Assembly (NCBI GenBank): GCA_004151065.3
Contig: NWUY0300089737.1
Span: 1 to 10,101 of the forward strand
Origin: Larix sibirica
Lineage: Eukaryota; Streptophyta; Pinopsida; Pinales; Pinaceae
DNA length: 10,101 bases
Direction of reading: 5' to 3'
The position numbers and the translations under genes were made by a program. Shown here piece by piece: positions 1-7,968 of this stretch; within the stretch, counting starts at the first letter, position 1, and each line of letters starts with the position of its first letter. The notes under the pieces are model-generated. The model did not search any database and was not told the origin of the DNA. It saw only the letters and a list, made by a program, of their open reading frames with translations.

Positions 1-10
1 TTTGGAATTG

Positions 11-53
11 ATGTCAACACCTCATGAATTTGTGCATGTCAACAGCTCATGAA
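11..53. repeat. Two-copy short tandem repeat (25-bp period)
   Basis: An 18-base unit, atgtcaacacctcatgaa, lies at 11-28 and recurs at 36-53 with one mismatch (c to g at the tenth base). The period is 25 bases. The array may continue to the left of the window. No function is suggested. Confidence 0.7.
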
Positions 54-1338
54 GCTATGCTCTTCCTAATTATGAATTACTTTATTTTGTTCACACACAT
101 CACAGTACTCCCCCTATGTTCTTTCCAGTTTTAACCTTTGTTCTTTTCATCAACCTACTATCAATACTTTTCTATTGTCTTTCATTTCTATGCATATTAT
201 AGTCACTTATGCATGCTTCATGATATTTCTCCTTTGTTCCTTTGCACAATATCCGATTAGTACTTCTATGTTGTTTTTCATTTATGTGTAGACATATAAG
301 GTGATATGGATGGAGCATTTACTCCACTAATTGATGGTAAAGAAGGATTTATCGAAGTGCCCCTTATGGATACTAGGGGAAGATGGTGGCGGTTTATCGA
401 TAGATGATAATATGGTAGCACTTGACATCATTTGACTAAACAATGAAAAAGGAGAACCAACTAAAGGTTGCACTTGCATAAGTACAAGGTCAAAAGGATT
501 GGTTAAAGGAGGGTTAAAGTGTGAGACAATACTTTCATCCACTACTTCAACCTCAACTTGGTATGTGGGTACCGAATATCTTTTGAAAATAATGGTTTCA
601 CTTCCCTCTACTTTAGAGGTGACTCACTGCCTAGTGAATGGTGATTCCTCCTTGAGAGGAGAAAGGACCTGAATACATTGAGACTAGAAAATAAATAGAT
701 TGGAAATGGTGAAAGATTAAATTATAAAATAAATTTAACAACCTAAATCCAACTACAACATAAAACTAATGACACAACCTTAGCCAAAATATAGGCTATC
801 AATAGGCAAACCATTTGGATAAAAGGAATCTTTCAATATGCCAACAATGAGGCGAGAGACAGTTATGGTAACCTATCTAACCCTCACCCCCACCCCCTGA
901 GCCTAATTTTCAAGTACCCTTGTGAAGATGAGAACCCTCCGGGAGAGGATGTAGATGATTATGCGTCTATTTCGACTACCATAATCCCTTCCCACTTGCA
1001 ATCACCCGTATAGGAACCTAGGAATGGAAACTAAGTTTACAACTTCACGAAATGATAACCAAGAAGTCATAAGTCAAGCTCAAGTGTGTTATCATATCAT
1101 AAATTATGACACAAGTCTCGGAACTGAATCCCAACTGGAAGGTGTCACCCCAAGGACTTTCCAACTATTCAGAACCTCAATACACACAAGAAACCTCTAA
1201 GCACACCGAGATGGGATAATCTATCAAATGCCCCTAGCTTGACCTCTTACTTGAATCCTATGTTAGAGGAGATTTCTTGGCAAGCACCCTTCACTACTAA
1301 TGAATTTTCACTCTTTATTGACTCTATTTGTGTTTTAT
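54..1338. other. Non-coding, no gene recognised
   Basis: This AT-rich stretch has stops in all frames at normal density. The longest open stretch is on the minus strand at 327-542, is 71 codons long, and resembles no family I know. In one plus frame around 925-1380 some stretches between stops look mildly protein-like (for example DENPPGEDVDDYAS near 925-975), which could be a very old retroelement relic, but I cannot assign it. No promoter or RNA gene is visible. Confidence 0.5.
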
Positions 1339-1377
1339 GGCCTTGGAGAGTGTCCTCTCCAATCCTAATCCAAGGCC
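1339..1377. repeat. Nested inverted repeats (potential hairpin)
   Basis: The outer arms ggccttgga (1339-1347) and tccaaggcc (1369-1377) are perfect 9-bp reverse complements. An alternative inner hairpin uses ttggagag (1343-1350) and ctctccaa (1355-1362), an 8-bp stem with a 4-base loop. The two cannot form fully at the same time because their left arms overlap. No gene lies beside them that would make this a terminator. Confidence 0.55.
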
Positions 1378-1389
1378 CTAAACCCTAAA
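1376..1389. repeat. Two-unit telomere-like motif (CCCTAAA)2
   Basis: The sequence ccctaaaccctaaa is two exact units of the Arabidopsis-type plant telomere repeat. Short interstitial copies and telo-boxes are common in plant genomes, so this is not evidence of a chromosome end. It partly overlaps the right arm of the neighbouring hairpin. Confidence 0.6.
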
Positions 1390-2309
1390 TTAATGTTGTT
1401 TTGCTAGACAAAAAAGATGTCTAATCAATTTTTAACTAAGAGCTTCTTTTTAGGATTGTTGATTGCTCAAGCAAGGTACATGGAGTGAAACTTGGTAATG
1501 TATAAGAATCTTGACTCTTAAAATGGAAAAGATGTAAAAATGAGAATGCACACTTTCTCTTTCGATGAAAACATATCTATGAGAGGGAAGATCGATATTT
1601 TCCTTTTTCAATGATAATAATGTATCAAACAAGAACCCCAATGTAATCACAAAGCATAAAAAACTCCCAATTGAAAATCTCATCATATGCAATCTTCACA
1701 TAAAGCTTGATCAATTCAAAGTAAGCACGCCAAGAAAGAAACTATGAATAATCAAAATGTAGAGATATTTTGTTTTTCCTTTGATTGTAAATGCAAAACA
1801 AGCAAAAGATAAGAAAATTCTTGCAACGTATGGCTTCTAATAATGCCAATCAGGCTAGCAAGTTGAAACAATGATCAGTAAATAACCTAGTAACCACATG
1901 CACTCATTATAAGCATCCACCTTGTGACAATGCAAAACAAAGGGTTCTCTTTTTGAAAATGATTCAAATAGGGATAAACAAAGAGCAAAAGAGGCTAAAG
2001 TAGTCTTCTAGGGTCACAACCAAAATAAAAGGACTGAAATAGAGATTAGATCACTAATTCTAGATCATGCAAACCACACTCAAGAAATGGTGGATGAAAC
2101 AAATCAAATCACCCCAAAAAAGAAAAGAGACATCATCTGAGCATTACACATAGGTTATGAACACTAACACAAAAGTATGAGAACAACCCCAAAGTAGATA
2201 TGAAAAAATTTCATTCAAAACCCATCAAAACGTTATCTTTAGAGCACCATCACTCTGTCTAAACTAGGATGGAGGGATGGAAGCCTTATCATCATGCTCT
2301 CCAACGATG
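1390..2309. other. Non-coding, no gene recognised
   Basis: This is A-rich sequence with short open stretches only. The longest, 80 codons on the minus strand at 1450-1692, begins with a hydrophobic run but has no family resemblance and no supporting context. No repeat array, RNA gene or transposon end was recognised. Confidence 0.5.
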
Positions 2310-2326
2310 CAAGGAGGGATGGCATC
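2310..2326 (+). repeat. 17-bp direct repeat, copy 1
   Basis: The sequence caaggagggatggcatc matches 3403-3419 exactly, about 1.09 kb away in the same orientation. The flanks share purine-rich ggatgg/gggatgg wording but do not align well by eye. It could be the core of an old dispersed repeat. Confidence 0.6.
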
Positions 2327-3402
2327 ACTCTAGTTCCCGTAGGTAGGCACGATGGCACTCATAATGTATCAAATTTAAATATTGGCTCTTATATGAGTGG
2401 TTTCATGGGTTGGGAAGGTCCATAACTTATGTACAAATACTCTATTGAATAATAAATGACTTGGGAAGGTAAAGAAACCAGGAATTCAAAGAATCAAATC
2501 CTAGGGAAAGTATGGACAAAAATTTCCCCGATGGGGTCTCCAATTCTATTATGGATATTTTCCCTTCTCCAGACAAATAGGTACTCCCTTGGATCCTTTC
2601 CTTGATCGAAGATAGACTAAGAGGGTATACCACTATACTTTCAACCTTAATTAGAATAAGTCATTCACACACAAGATATGAGAAGAGGAGGAAGAAGGAT
2701 GAACATACCTTAGTTCTTATGAAGGTTGTTTATGAAGATGGATCCTAGCTGTTGTAGATCTAGTGGACTTTGCTCCAGCTCCACCTTCTACTATCCTTCA
2801 CACATATAGACAAGAAATATATTCCTTCAAACCCTTCTAGCATATATAAATTTGCAATTAAATGACATAACCATTTAGATCTAAGTTAAATCCAATCTAG
2901 ATTCAATATTCTCTATTCAAGGGAGATTAGATCCACCAAAAACATTGCATCAAACATAAAGACCTGAATCATATACATTCATTAATACACCATGATGTGT
3001 GGGGGAAGAACATTTGAATATATCTATATAATCATGAAAAACAAGTGATACATCAAATTATACATTGAATCTTGATGTAGGACTCCTCCTGCAAGATTCC
3101 TGCTCAAAACCTTCATTGACTCATACAATGGGATGATCTCATTGGTTGTAGGATTCAAAATAGCTTCCAACAGAACAACAATGTATAAAATAATTTCCCC
3201 TTCTCTAACAAAATGGCGTCAATATATATATGTATGGTGAATGAAGGGAGGATGGATGTAGACTCCTAAGGAAAAAAGGATCACTTGAGTTATGTGGTGA
3301 GTTTCAATGCCAAAATGAGGTGGAATCTTGTCATAGTAATAATCTCCGTGAACTTCATCCAAAAACTATGTGAAGGAAGACCATTGCTTCCTATTAGTAA
3401 TT
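2327..3402. other. Non-coding between direct repeats
   Basis: No domain is recognisable on either strand. The longest open stretch (minus, 2442-2633, 63 codons) looks like chance. A short AT dinucleotide run lies near 3221-3231. A donor-like minus-strand motif, AAG/GTATGTTC near 2703-2713, is the only splice-like signal noticed, and no exon supports it. Confidence 0.45.
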
Positions 3403-3419
3403 CAAGGAGGGATGGCATC
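3403..3419 (+). repeat. 17-bp direct repeat, copy 2
   Basis: This is an exact match to 2310-2326. If the two copies were the ends of an element of about 1.1 kb, longer matching flanks would be expected, and none are clear by eye. Confidence 0.6.
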
Positions 3420-4178
3420 TGTCCCTGATAGGCATGTAAGGAGCAGTGGATGAAAGGTCACAATCCCTCCCAAAAAGGAATGTAAGGGGTGATGGTGGAT
3501 AAATAAATCCTAAATAAAGGTGAAAAGGTAGGGTTTCAGTTGAACAATGTGTGTGGTCTCTAGGGAGCTCATAGGGTGAAAAATAAAGATCGCTACACCA
3601 ATTTCTATGTGAAAACTCCTTGATGAGATGTGTATGTGCATGACAACACCAATTTCATATGAATGAAATTTTTTCATAATCAAGGACCTGTAGATGAAAC
3701 GAGGTGCCCCTCTTCAGCTAAATGTTCATGGGAAACCCTTCTCTATGATCCATCAGAATAAGAATTCACATGACCACAATTACCACTAATGATTTGTAAG
3801 ATAGGTCACTGTCTAGATAGAATCCCAATGATTTAACTATGGCTTTGAATATGTCTGCATTTTCAGAATTCAATCGAAAGCCACAATAGTCGATTCCATA
3901 TAGGTTGCACATCTAACCTTTCTTTATTTCCATCAACCTGGGACTTGAGGGTTATCTGATATTTTTTTAGTAGCCCTAATGCCACGAACTTGGAAATTTT
4001 TTCCACAATCCTCTGCATTTTTTAAATTTGAATCCAACCATCCTTTGGTGATAATGAAATTTGAAACTTATCCTAATTAAACACCCCACTATCCACCCAC
4101 CCAAGACATGTGAGAGTAGTTTCCAAACCTAATTCCTTGAACCCTTACAACAAGAGTGAAATATTCTGTTGTCATTAC
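3420..4178. other. Non-coding, with small inverted repeats
   Basis: No gene is recognised. The stretch holds a perfect 8-bp stem at 3651-3670 and an 8-bp inverted pair, tccttgat (3617-3624) and atcaagga (3679-3686), that brackets it. Two imperfect copies of caccaatttc.tatg lie near 3597 and 3647. From about 3700 onward the plus strand becomes C/T-rich and the minus strand purine-rich. Confidence 0.45.
3651..3670. repeat. Perfect 8-bp stem, 4-base loop
   Basis: The arms aatttcat (3651-3658) and atgaaatt (3663-3670) are exact reverse complements around the loop atga. The stem is AT-rich and weak. It sits inside the wider inverted pair 3617-3624 / 3679-3686. No adjacent gene gives it a role. 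Confidence 0.6.
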
Positions 4179-4188
4179 TTTTTTTTTT
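4179..4188 (-). repeat. Ten-base homopolymer (A10 on minus strand)
   Basis: There is a run of ten T on the plus strand. Read on the minus strand it is an A-run directly after the last coding-like codons of the 4190-4777 relic, so it could be a remnant poly(A) tail of a retroelement. Ten bases in AT-rich DNA is also easily chance. Confidence 0.35.
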
Positions 4189-4189
4189 A

Positions 4190-4777
4190 TGTCACTTCTT
4201 CATCTAAAACCATGTTGAGAAACATCTCTTTAACCTTAACACACTTCTTTGTTTTGGAACCTCCTCTTCGACCCACACCTCCACCTGAAGTCCTTTCTTA
4301 ATATTTCTCCTCCTTCTCTCATGGTTCCAAATCCTCTTCTTTCCCATTACCATTTGAACCATTTGCTTCATGTAGTTCATTAACCTATAACTTCCTCAGA
4401 ATAAAACTCTTCCCCACTTTTGACCTAGGACCATGTAATTCGAGCCCTTACAAAAAAACTAGATCCTCTATTGAATTTTGATTGTATTTCCTTTTAAACC
4501 TAGGGACACAATAGGATTAATCTCTACCTCTCACCTATGAGACTCCATGCTACCAAAGTTGTGTTAGGTTTTCAAATGCACCAAGCATTGGTTCCAACAA
4601 TGGCCTTCTAGACAATTCAGTGGTGCTATACCCAAAAGGCCTAAAAAATTCAACTTTACTTCCTACATTGACATCCTTTATAACTACTTCCCAACATGAG
4701 GAAAATGAATACGATGTCCTCCCACAACCAATGAAGAGTCCTTTACACGAACCTCTAGATTTGACCTTAGCATACAC
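4190..4777 (-). pseudogene. Decayed coding-like relic, possible retroelement ORF1/gag
   Basis: On the minus strand one frame runs from 4777 down to about 4190 with roughly eight stops and no frameshift needed. The first 75 codons (4777-4550) are open. Residues 15-28 (about 4735-4694) read FIGCGRTSYSFSSC. This resembles the zinc knuckle of plant LINE ORF1 or gag proteins (C-x2-C-x4-H-x4-C), but with the first Cys replaced by Phe and the His by Tyr; the latter fits one C-to-T change. Downstream the frame is rich in Lys, Glu and Gly (EEDLEP, EKEEKY, GGGVGRRGGSKTKK), as in linkers of nucleic-acid-binding retroelement proteins, and ends by the A10 run. The number of stops is close to chance, so this may be nothing. 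I recognise no specific family. Confidence 0.22.
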
Positions 4778-5326
4778 TCCATAAACCTATAGATTATGCA
4801 TGTTCCAAACCTACCCTTAGTACTATTATAGCTATGAATACCACAAACCCCCTTACAACCCCTTAGATTCTTGGATTTCGACCAGATCTAAACTCAATCT
4901 AGTGGATTTGAGGTATACTCAACCAAATCTTCCTCCTACTCCTATAAAACCTTAAACATTGCCTCTTTATACCCAACATTCTATTTTCATGTTGACAAGA
5001 AAGCTATCTCTAATAACTTGAAATACATTAAAACATAAAATATGATATGACAATGTGTCCCACTCATTAATTTTTTATTATATACCAGAAATTCTATTTT
5101 CAAGTTTACTACAAAGATATTTGTAGTAAATTGAAACATATTAAAATATACAACAAGAGAAAAAGTTGTAATGCATCTAATTCCCTACCAAGGATACACC
5201 AGCCAATCAACCTATAACCAAGGGCTGAGGTAAAACTTAAGTGGGTGATTATTTCATTGTTTACATGTGGTGCATTATTAAAATTTAAGCGTGTGATCCA
5301 ATTTTTTCTCATTACATTGAAGGTTT
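4778..5326. other. Non-coding, AT-rich, no gene recognised
   Basis: The minus strand from 4778 to about 4950 continues the purine-rich character of the neighbouring relic, but with many stops. From 5000 onward the DNA is very AT-rich. A 67-codon minus-strand open stretch at 5109-5312 has no family resemblance. Confidence 0.45.
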
Positions 5327-5605
5327 AACTCATAAGTCATCAGAGGGTTAAAATTTATGTTCTTGACACTTGACCTTCTCATTGTGGATAGTTTACACTT
5401 AAAGTGTTGACACTCGCATTATCTGAGTTTTAATAGTTAAGGTGTCAATCACATACTTGTGGTTAAAAATTTAAACTACGATGACTTTCGAAAGGCACTC
5501 ATTTGAGGGTTAAAATTTATATTGCCGATACTCATCGGCTAAAGGGATGACACTCATTAGAGGGTTAAAATTTGTATTGCCGACACTTTGTTGGTCAGAA
5601 ATATA
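5327..5605 (+). repeat. Cluster of diverged repeats, 55-bp unit
   Basis: Two adjacent 55-base units at 5496-5550 and 5551-5605 share cactcatt.gagggttaaa, continue attt.tattgccga.act, and then diverge in their right halves. A third partial copy at 5327-5371 has the same agggttaaaattt.t core followed by tgacact. A more diverged copy may lie around 5408-5450 (gacactcgcatt..ctgag). Spacing outside the 5496-5605 pair is irregular. The block ends less than 100 bases before the LRR pseudogene exon and could mark the edge of an older repeat insertion. Confidence 0.6.
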
Positions 5606-5652
5606 AATAAATAGGTCATAACCTAAGTTCATGGAATTTCGATGGTACTTGT

Positions 5653-5694
5653 ATTCGTATTCAGATGCATGTGACTTAAATTCGTATTCAGATG
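5653..5694 (+). repeat. 15-bp direct repeat, 27-bp period
   Basis: The sequence attcgtattcagatg occurs at 5653-5667 and again at 5680-5694. The second copy contains the ATG at 5692 that opens exon 1 of the LRR pseudogene. This is a small duplication at the left edge of the resistance-gene homology. Confidence 0.7.
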
Positions 5695-5958
5695 TCCCAG
5701 TACAAAATATGGAGGCATGAGGTGTTGGGAAACTATATGTGGAAATTGTCCAATAAAGATCATTACCTTGGTCGGAATTTGAATTTTCTTGTAATGAAAG
5801 GTGGTTATTTAAAAGGTATACTAAGGATGGTCAAGTCATCGCATCTCATATGGATCCATTGGTGTAGGTTCCCATACTCTTCCTTGCCTTATTCGGTTCC
5901 CATATGTGTCCGGGAAAAGATTGAAAATGTTGTGGCAATCTGGAACTCATGTACACAG

Positions 5959-6054
5959 GTTTTTGTGTTTATTATTCGACTTCCATTTCATTTAAATTTT
6001 TATATGAGAATAATAAGATATATATTTCTTATGGTTTAAATGTGAACATTGCAG
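5959..6054 (+). other. Probable intron of the LRR pseudogene
   Basis: This 96-base AT-rich segment begins GTTTTT after ACACAG and ends ATTGCAG before GTGCCTCTAAAT. Removing it joins WNSCTQ to VPLNL in phase 0 and restores the expected LRR wording. Read as coding it is a hydrophobic, Phe- and Ile-rich stretch unlike its flanks. It implies that the fragment came from genomic DNA and not from a processed cDNA. Confidence 0.7.
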
Positions 6055-6237
6055 GTGCCTCTAAATCTGTGAGGTCTAAATATCTTCACCCCTATTTCAA
6101 ATTTTCCAAATTCCATAGGGCAGCTGAAGTACCTCAAAAATATTGTTGTGAATTGTCACGGAACTTCCCAACTCAAAATATTTCCATAATAATTTTGCAG
6201 TTTATGATCCTTGAAATACTTGGTGTTAAAAGGATGC

Positions 6238-6443
6238 TCAAAAATGACATCGCTTCCATAATTTTTTGGAAAGCTAACAAATCTACAGTACATTGATTTT
6301 TCAACAACTAAGAGTTTGCGGTCGCTTCGAGAATCCTTTGGAGAGTTAAGAAACCTACATCACATCAATCTATAGTTGGCTAAGAGTTTGAAGTCGCTTC
6401 TAGGATCCTTCAAAAGTTTATCAAACCCGGAGCACATCAATGT
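6238..6443 (+). repeat. 72-bp tandem LRR units (24 residues each)
   Basis: Three units in phase with the codons begin at 6238, 6310 and 6382. The second and third both open with aagagtttg and share tcgctt at the same offset. Their protein readings are SKMTSLP.FFGKLTNLQYID, KSLRSLRESFGELRNLHHIN and KSLKSLLGSFKSLSNPEHIN. The third unit should end at 6453 but stops near 6443, where LINE sequence begins. A 24-residue period is typical of plant intracellular LRRs. Confidence 0.78.
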
Positions 6444-6717
6444 TGGAAATATTATGTCCCCATTCCTTTACCTCTTAGTTGTGGAATCCTTGAGTAGAAA
6501 ACTCCACTCCCTTCAAGCCTATGGAGACCTTAAAGGAATCAAAATTGTCAGAGGAGTTAGACCCATTAATCATTCCCAATTTGCCGATGATACAATACTA
6601 CTTGGAGGAGCTTCTTCCATTATTGCAAGTAAGTTTAATCATGTCCTTGAGTCATTTCTCAAAGCCTCTTATGGAAAAGTGAATTTTGAAAAATCCAAAA
6701 TCTACAGTTGGAACTAA
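6444..6717 (+). pseudogene. LINE reverse transcriptase palm, C-terminal fragment
   Basis: This region copies element RNA into DNA in an intact LINE. It opens with the NIMSPFLYLLVVESLSRKL motif (equivalent to PLSPFLF in other plant LINEs), followed by a GDLKGIKIVRG loop. The catalytic box QFADDTILLGG follows, with the FADD codons at 6580-6591 carrying two of the metal-binding aspartates. Next come LESFLKASYGKVNFEKSK and a stop TAA at 6715-6717 in place of an ordinary codon. The earlier motifs, which carry the first catalytic Asp, are absent, so no activity is possible. An open frame runs into it without a break from the LRR sequence (6376 onward). This is a chimera formed by the insertion, not a designed fusion. 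Confidence 0.85.
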
Positions 6718-7587
6718 ACTCATAGGACACTCATGAGAATAGCAAGGATCTTCAGTTTTGAAGGGGTAAAAGACTGTAACTCTTTTTCCTACCTCGGGGT
6801 TCCAATCTTCAAAGGCATGAAAAAAGTGCTTGACTGGCAAGGGCTAATTGTCAAAATAAAAAGCAAAATCAGTTCCTGGGGCTCTTGCTAGCTAAACCCT
6901 GCTAGCAAGTTGGTTCTCATAAACTCCATCCTATCTGCCTATCCTCTCTATGCCTACTCCATTTCTCTTGCCCCCAAGACTGTGTTATCTAAAATTTCAA
7001 AACTCTTCTGAAACTTCCTTTGGCAGGGTGGAAAAACCAATGGCACGAAAAAATTTCATCTCATAAATTGGGACACAGTGTGCAGACCAAAAACTCATGG
7101 CGAGGTTGGGATAAAAGACCTTTCTTCTATGAATCTTGCCCTTGGAGCCAAAATCATCTGGAGGATCATCTCCGGGAAGAAAACTTGGTGGAAAGAGATT
7201 CTTTGCAAAAAATATATGCAAGGAAGTAGAAGCAGGTGTGTGGAAAAAATTGATCAATAAAAGAAAGGAACCGTGATATGTAACCTTTGTAAGAAAGCTA
7301 CCTTTATAATTCAAAATAACATCTCCTGGGTCCTTGACAACGGTAAGAAAATCCAAATTTGGAAAGACAAGTTTGGTGCCTACCCCCCCGTCAATTCACT
7401 CCCTGCCTTCCGGGAATTGAGGAACTGGATGGAGCAGGCAAACATTTTTACCCTCTATGATTTATCATATTGGTCTACTCAAGGCAATGGGACGGGATGG
7501 AAATAACTTGACCTCCCGAATCACCTTGAACATGAATACAACACCCTTCTCTCTCGGTTTCATGGTGCGATCCCCATCCACATTTCA
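6718..7587 (+). pseudogene. LINE ORF2 thumb/connection region, decayed
   Basis: The same frame continues after the palm: SFSYLGVPIFKGM, then NPASKLVLINSILSAYPLY, NFLWQGGKTNGTKKFHLINW, CRPKTHGEVGIKDLSSMNLA and GAKIIWRIISGKKTWWKEIL. These are the conserved blocks between reverse transcriptase and zf-RVT in plant LINEs. Stops interrupt it at 6889 (TAG, where WLNP-type wording suggests Trp), 7009 (TGA, before NFLWQGG), 7258 (TAA) and 7504 (TAA). No frameshift is needed over 870 bases. The segment has only a structural role in the active protein. Confidence 0.8.
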
Positions 7588-7878
7588 TTGAGGGATAAAC
7601 ACAGCTGGGGGAATGATGGACAATACACAATGAAGAAAGGCTACAATTATTTGGATGCACTAAACAATAACAACAGTAAATATAACAAGTGGAGCAGAGT
7701 GTGGAATAGCGACGGAATCTCTAAGGTGAATGTATTCAATTGGGCTCTCGCTCAAAGGAAGATCCTCACTACGGATAATCTGAAAAGAAGAGGGATTGAA
7801 GGCCTATCTAGATGTATCCTCTGTAAAAATGCAGAGGAGACAATCAATCACCTCTTTTTGGATTGTGACTTTTCCTAA
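7588..7878 (+). pseudogene. LINE zf-RVT zinc-finger region
   Basis: This is a zinc-binding module found between reverse transcriptase and RNase H in plant LINEs, thought to help bind nucleic acid. The reading WSRVWNSDGISKVNVFNWAL leads into RCILCKNAEETINHLFLDC. The likely ligands form C-x2-C-x8-H-x4-C at codons 7813, 7822, 7849 and 7864, all intact. TAA at 7876-7878 sits in DFS-stop-EVW, where Gln (CAA) would fit a single C-to-T change. The frame then resumes as EVWHRALHDI, with further stops at 7936 (TGA) and 7966 (TAG). Confidence 0.82.
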
Positions 7879-7968
7879 GAAGTTTGGCACAGAGCCCTCC
7901 ACGACATCCAACCAAATATGGTCCTCCCCACCAATTGATCGGATCTCTTTGGGAAAAGGCACTTATAG

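Larger units (their letters stand above)
5692..6443 (+). pseudogene. NB-LRR disease-resistance gene fragment (LRR region), truncated
   Basis: This is the LRR part of a plant NB-LRR immune receptor, in which the LRRs help sense pathogen effectors and hold the NB-ARC switch inactive. Exon 1 (5692-5958) is open and reads like the start of a conifer-type LRR region: NLNFLVMKGGYL, then HLIWIHWCRFPYSSLP. A phase-0 intron follows. Exon 2 (6055-6443) begins VPLNL and continues SNFPNSIGQLKYLKNIVV, then FGKLTNLQYIDFS, FGELRNLHHINL and the partial FKSLSNPEHINV. Stops interrupt exon 2 at 6070, 6187, 6190, 6205, 6259 and 6373, yet the frame never shifts. TGA at 6070 and 6205 sit where Arg is usual, consistent with CGA-to-TGA change. 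No TIR, P-loop or other NB-ARC motif lies upstream, and a stop at 5677 precedes exon 1. The ATG at 5692 is only the first in-frame Met. A LINE cuts the gene at about 6444 and no later LRRs were found. The LRR identity is strong; the TIR class and gymnosperm origin are inferred from wording. Confidence 0.78.

Noticed and set aside
1376-1389. Chromosome end or neocentromeric telomere array
   Set aside because: There are only two units. Such short motifs are frequent in plant DNA.
2310-3419. Possible pair of LTRs or a small LTR element
   Set aside because: Only 17 bases match exactly. There are no TG...CA ends, primer-binding site or polypurine tract in suitable positions, and the flanks do not align.
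5959-6296. 115-codon plus-strand open stretch starting at 5949 across the intron
   Set aside because: It is in a different frame from the LRR wording and runs through the intron, so it is a chance overlap.
6444-6717. A deliberate LRR-reverse transcriptase fusion gene
   Set aside because: Six stops upstream in exon 2, a stop at 6715 and loss of the first reverse transcriptase motifs make this an insertion by-product.
7020-7229. Plus-strand open stretch in another frame within the LINE
   Set aside because: It overlaps the NFLWQGG to KTWWKEIL blocks of the true frame and has no family resemblance.
6997-7356. 119-codon minus-strand open stretch opposite the LINE
   Set aside because: The plus-strand frame carries conserved LINE blocks over the whole interval, so the minus frame is a shadow.
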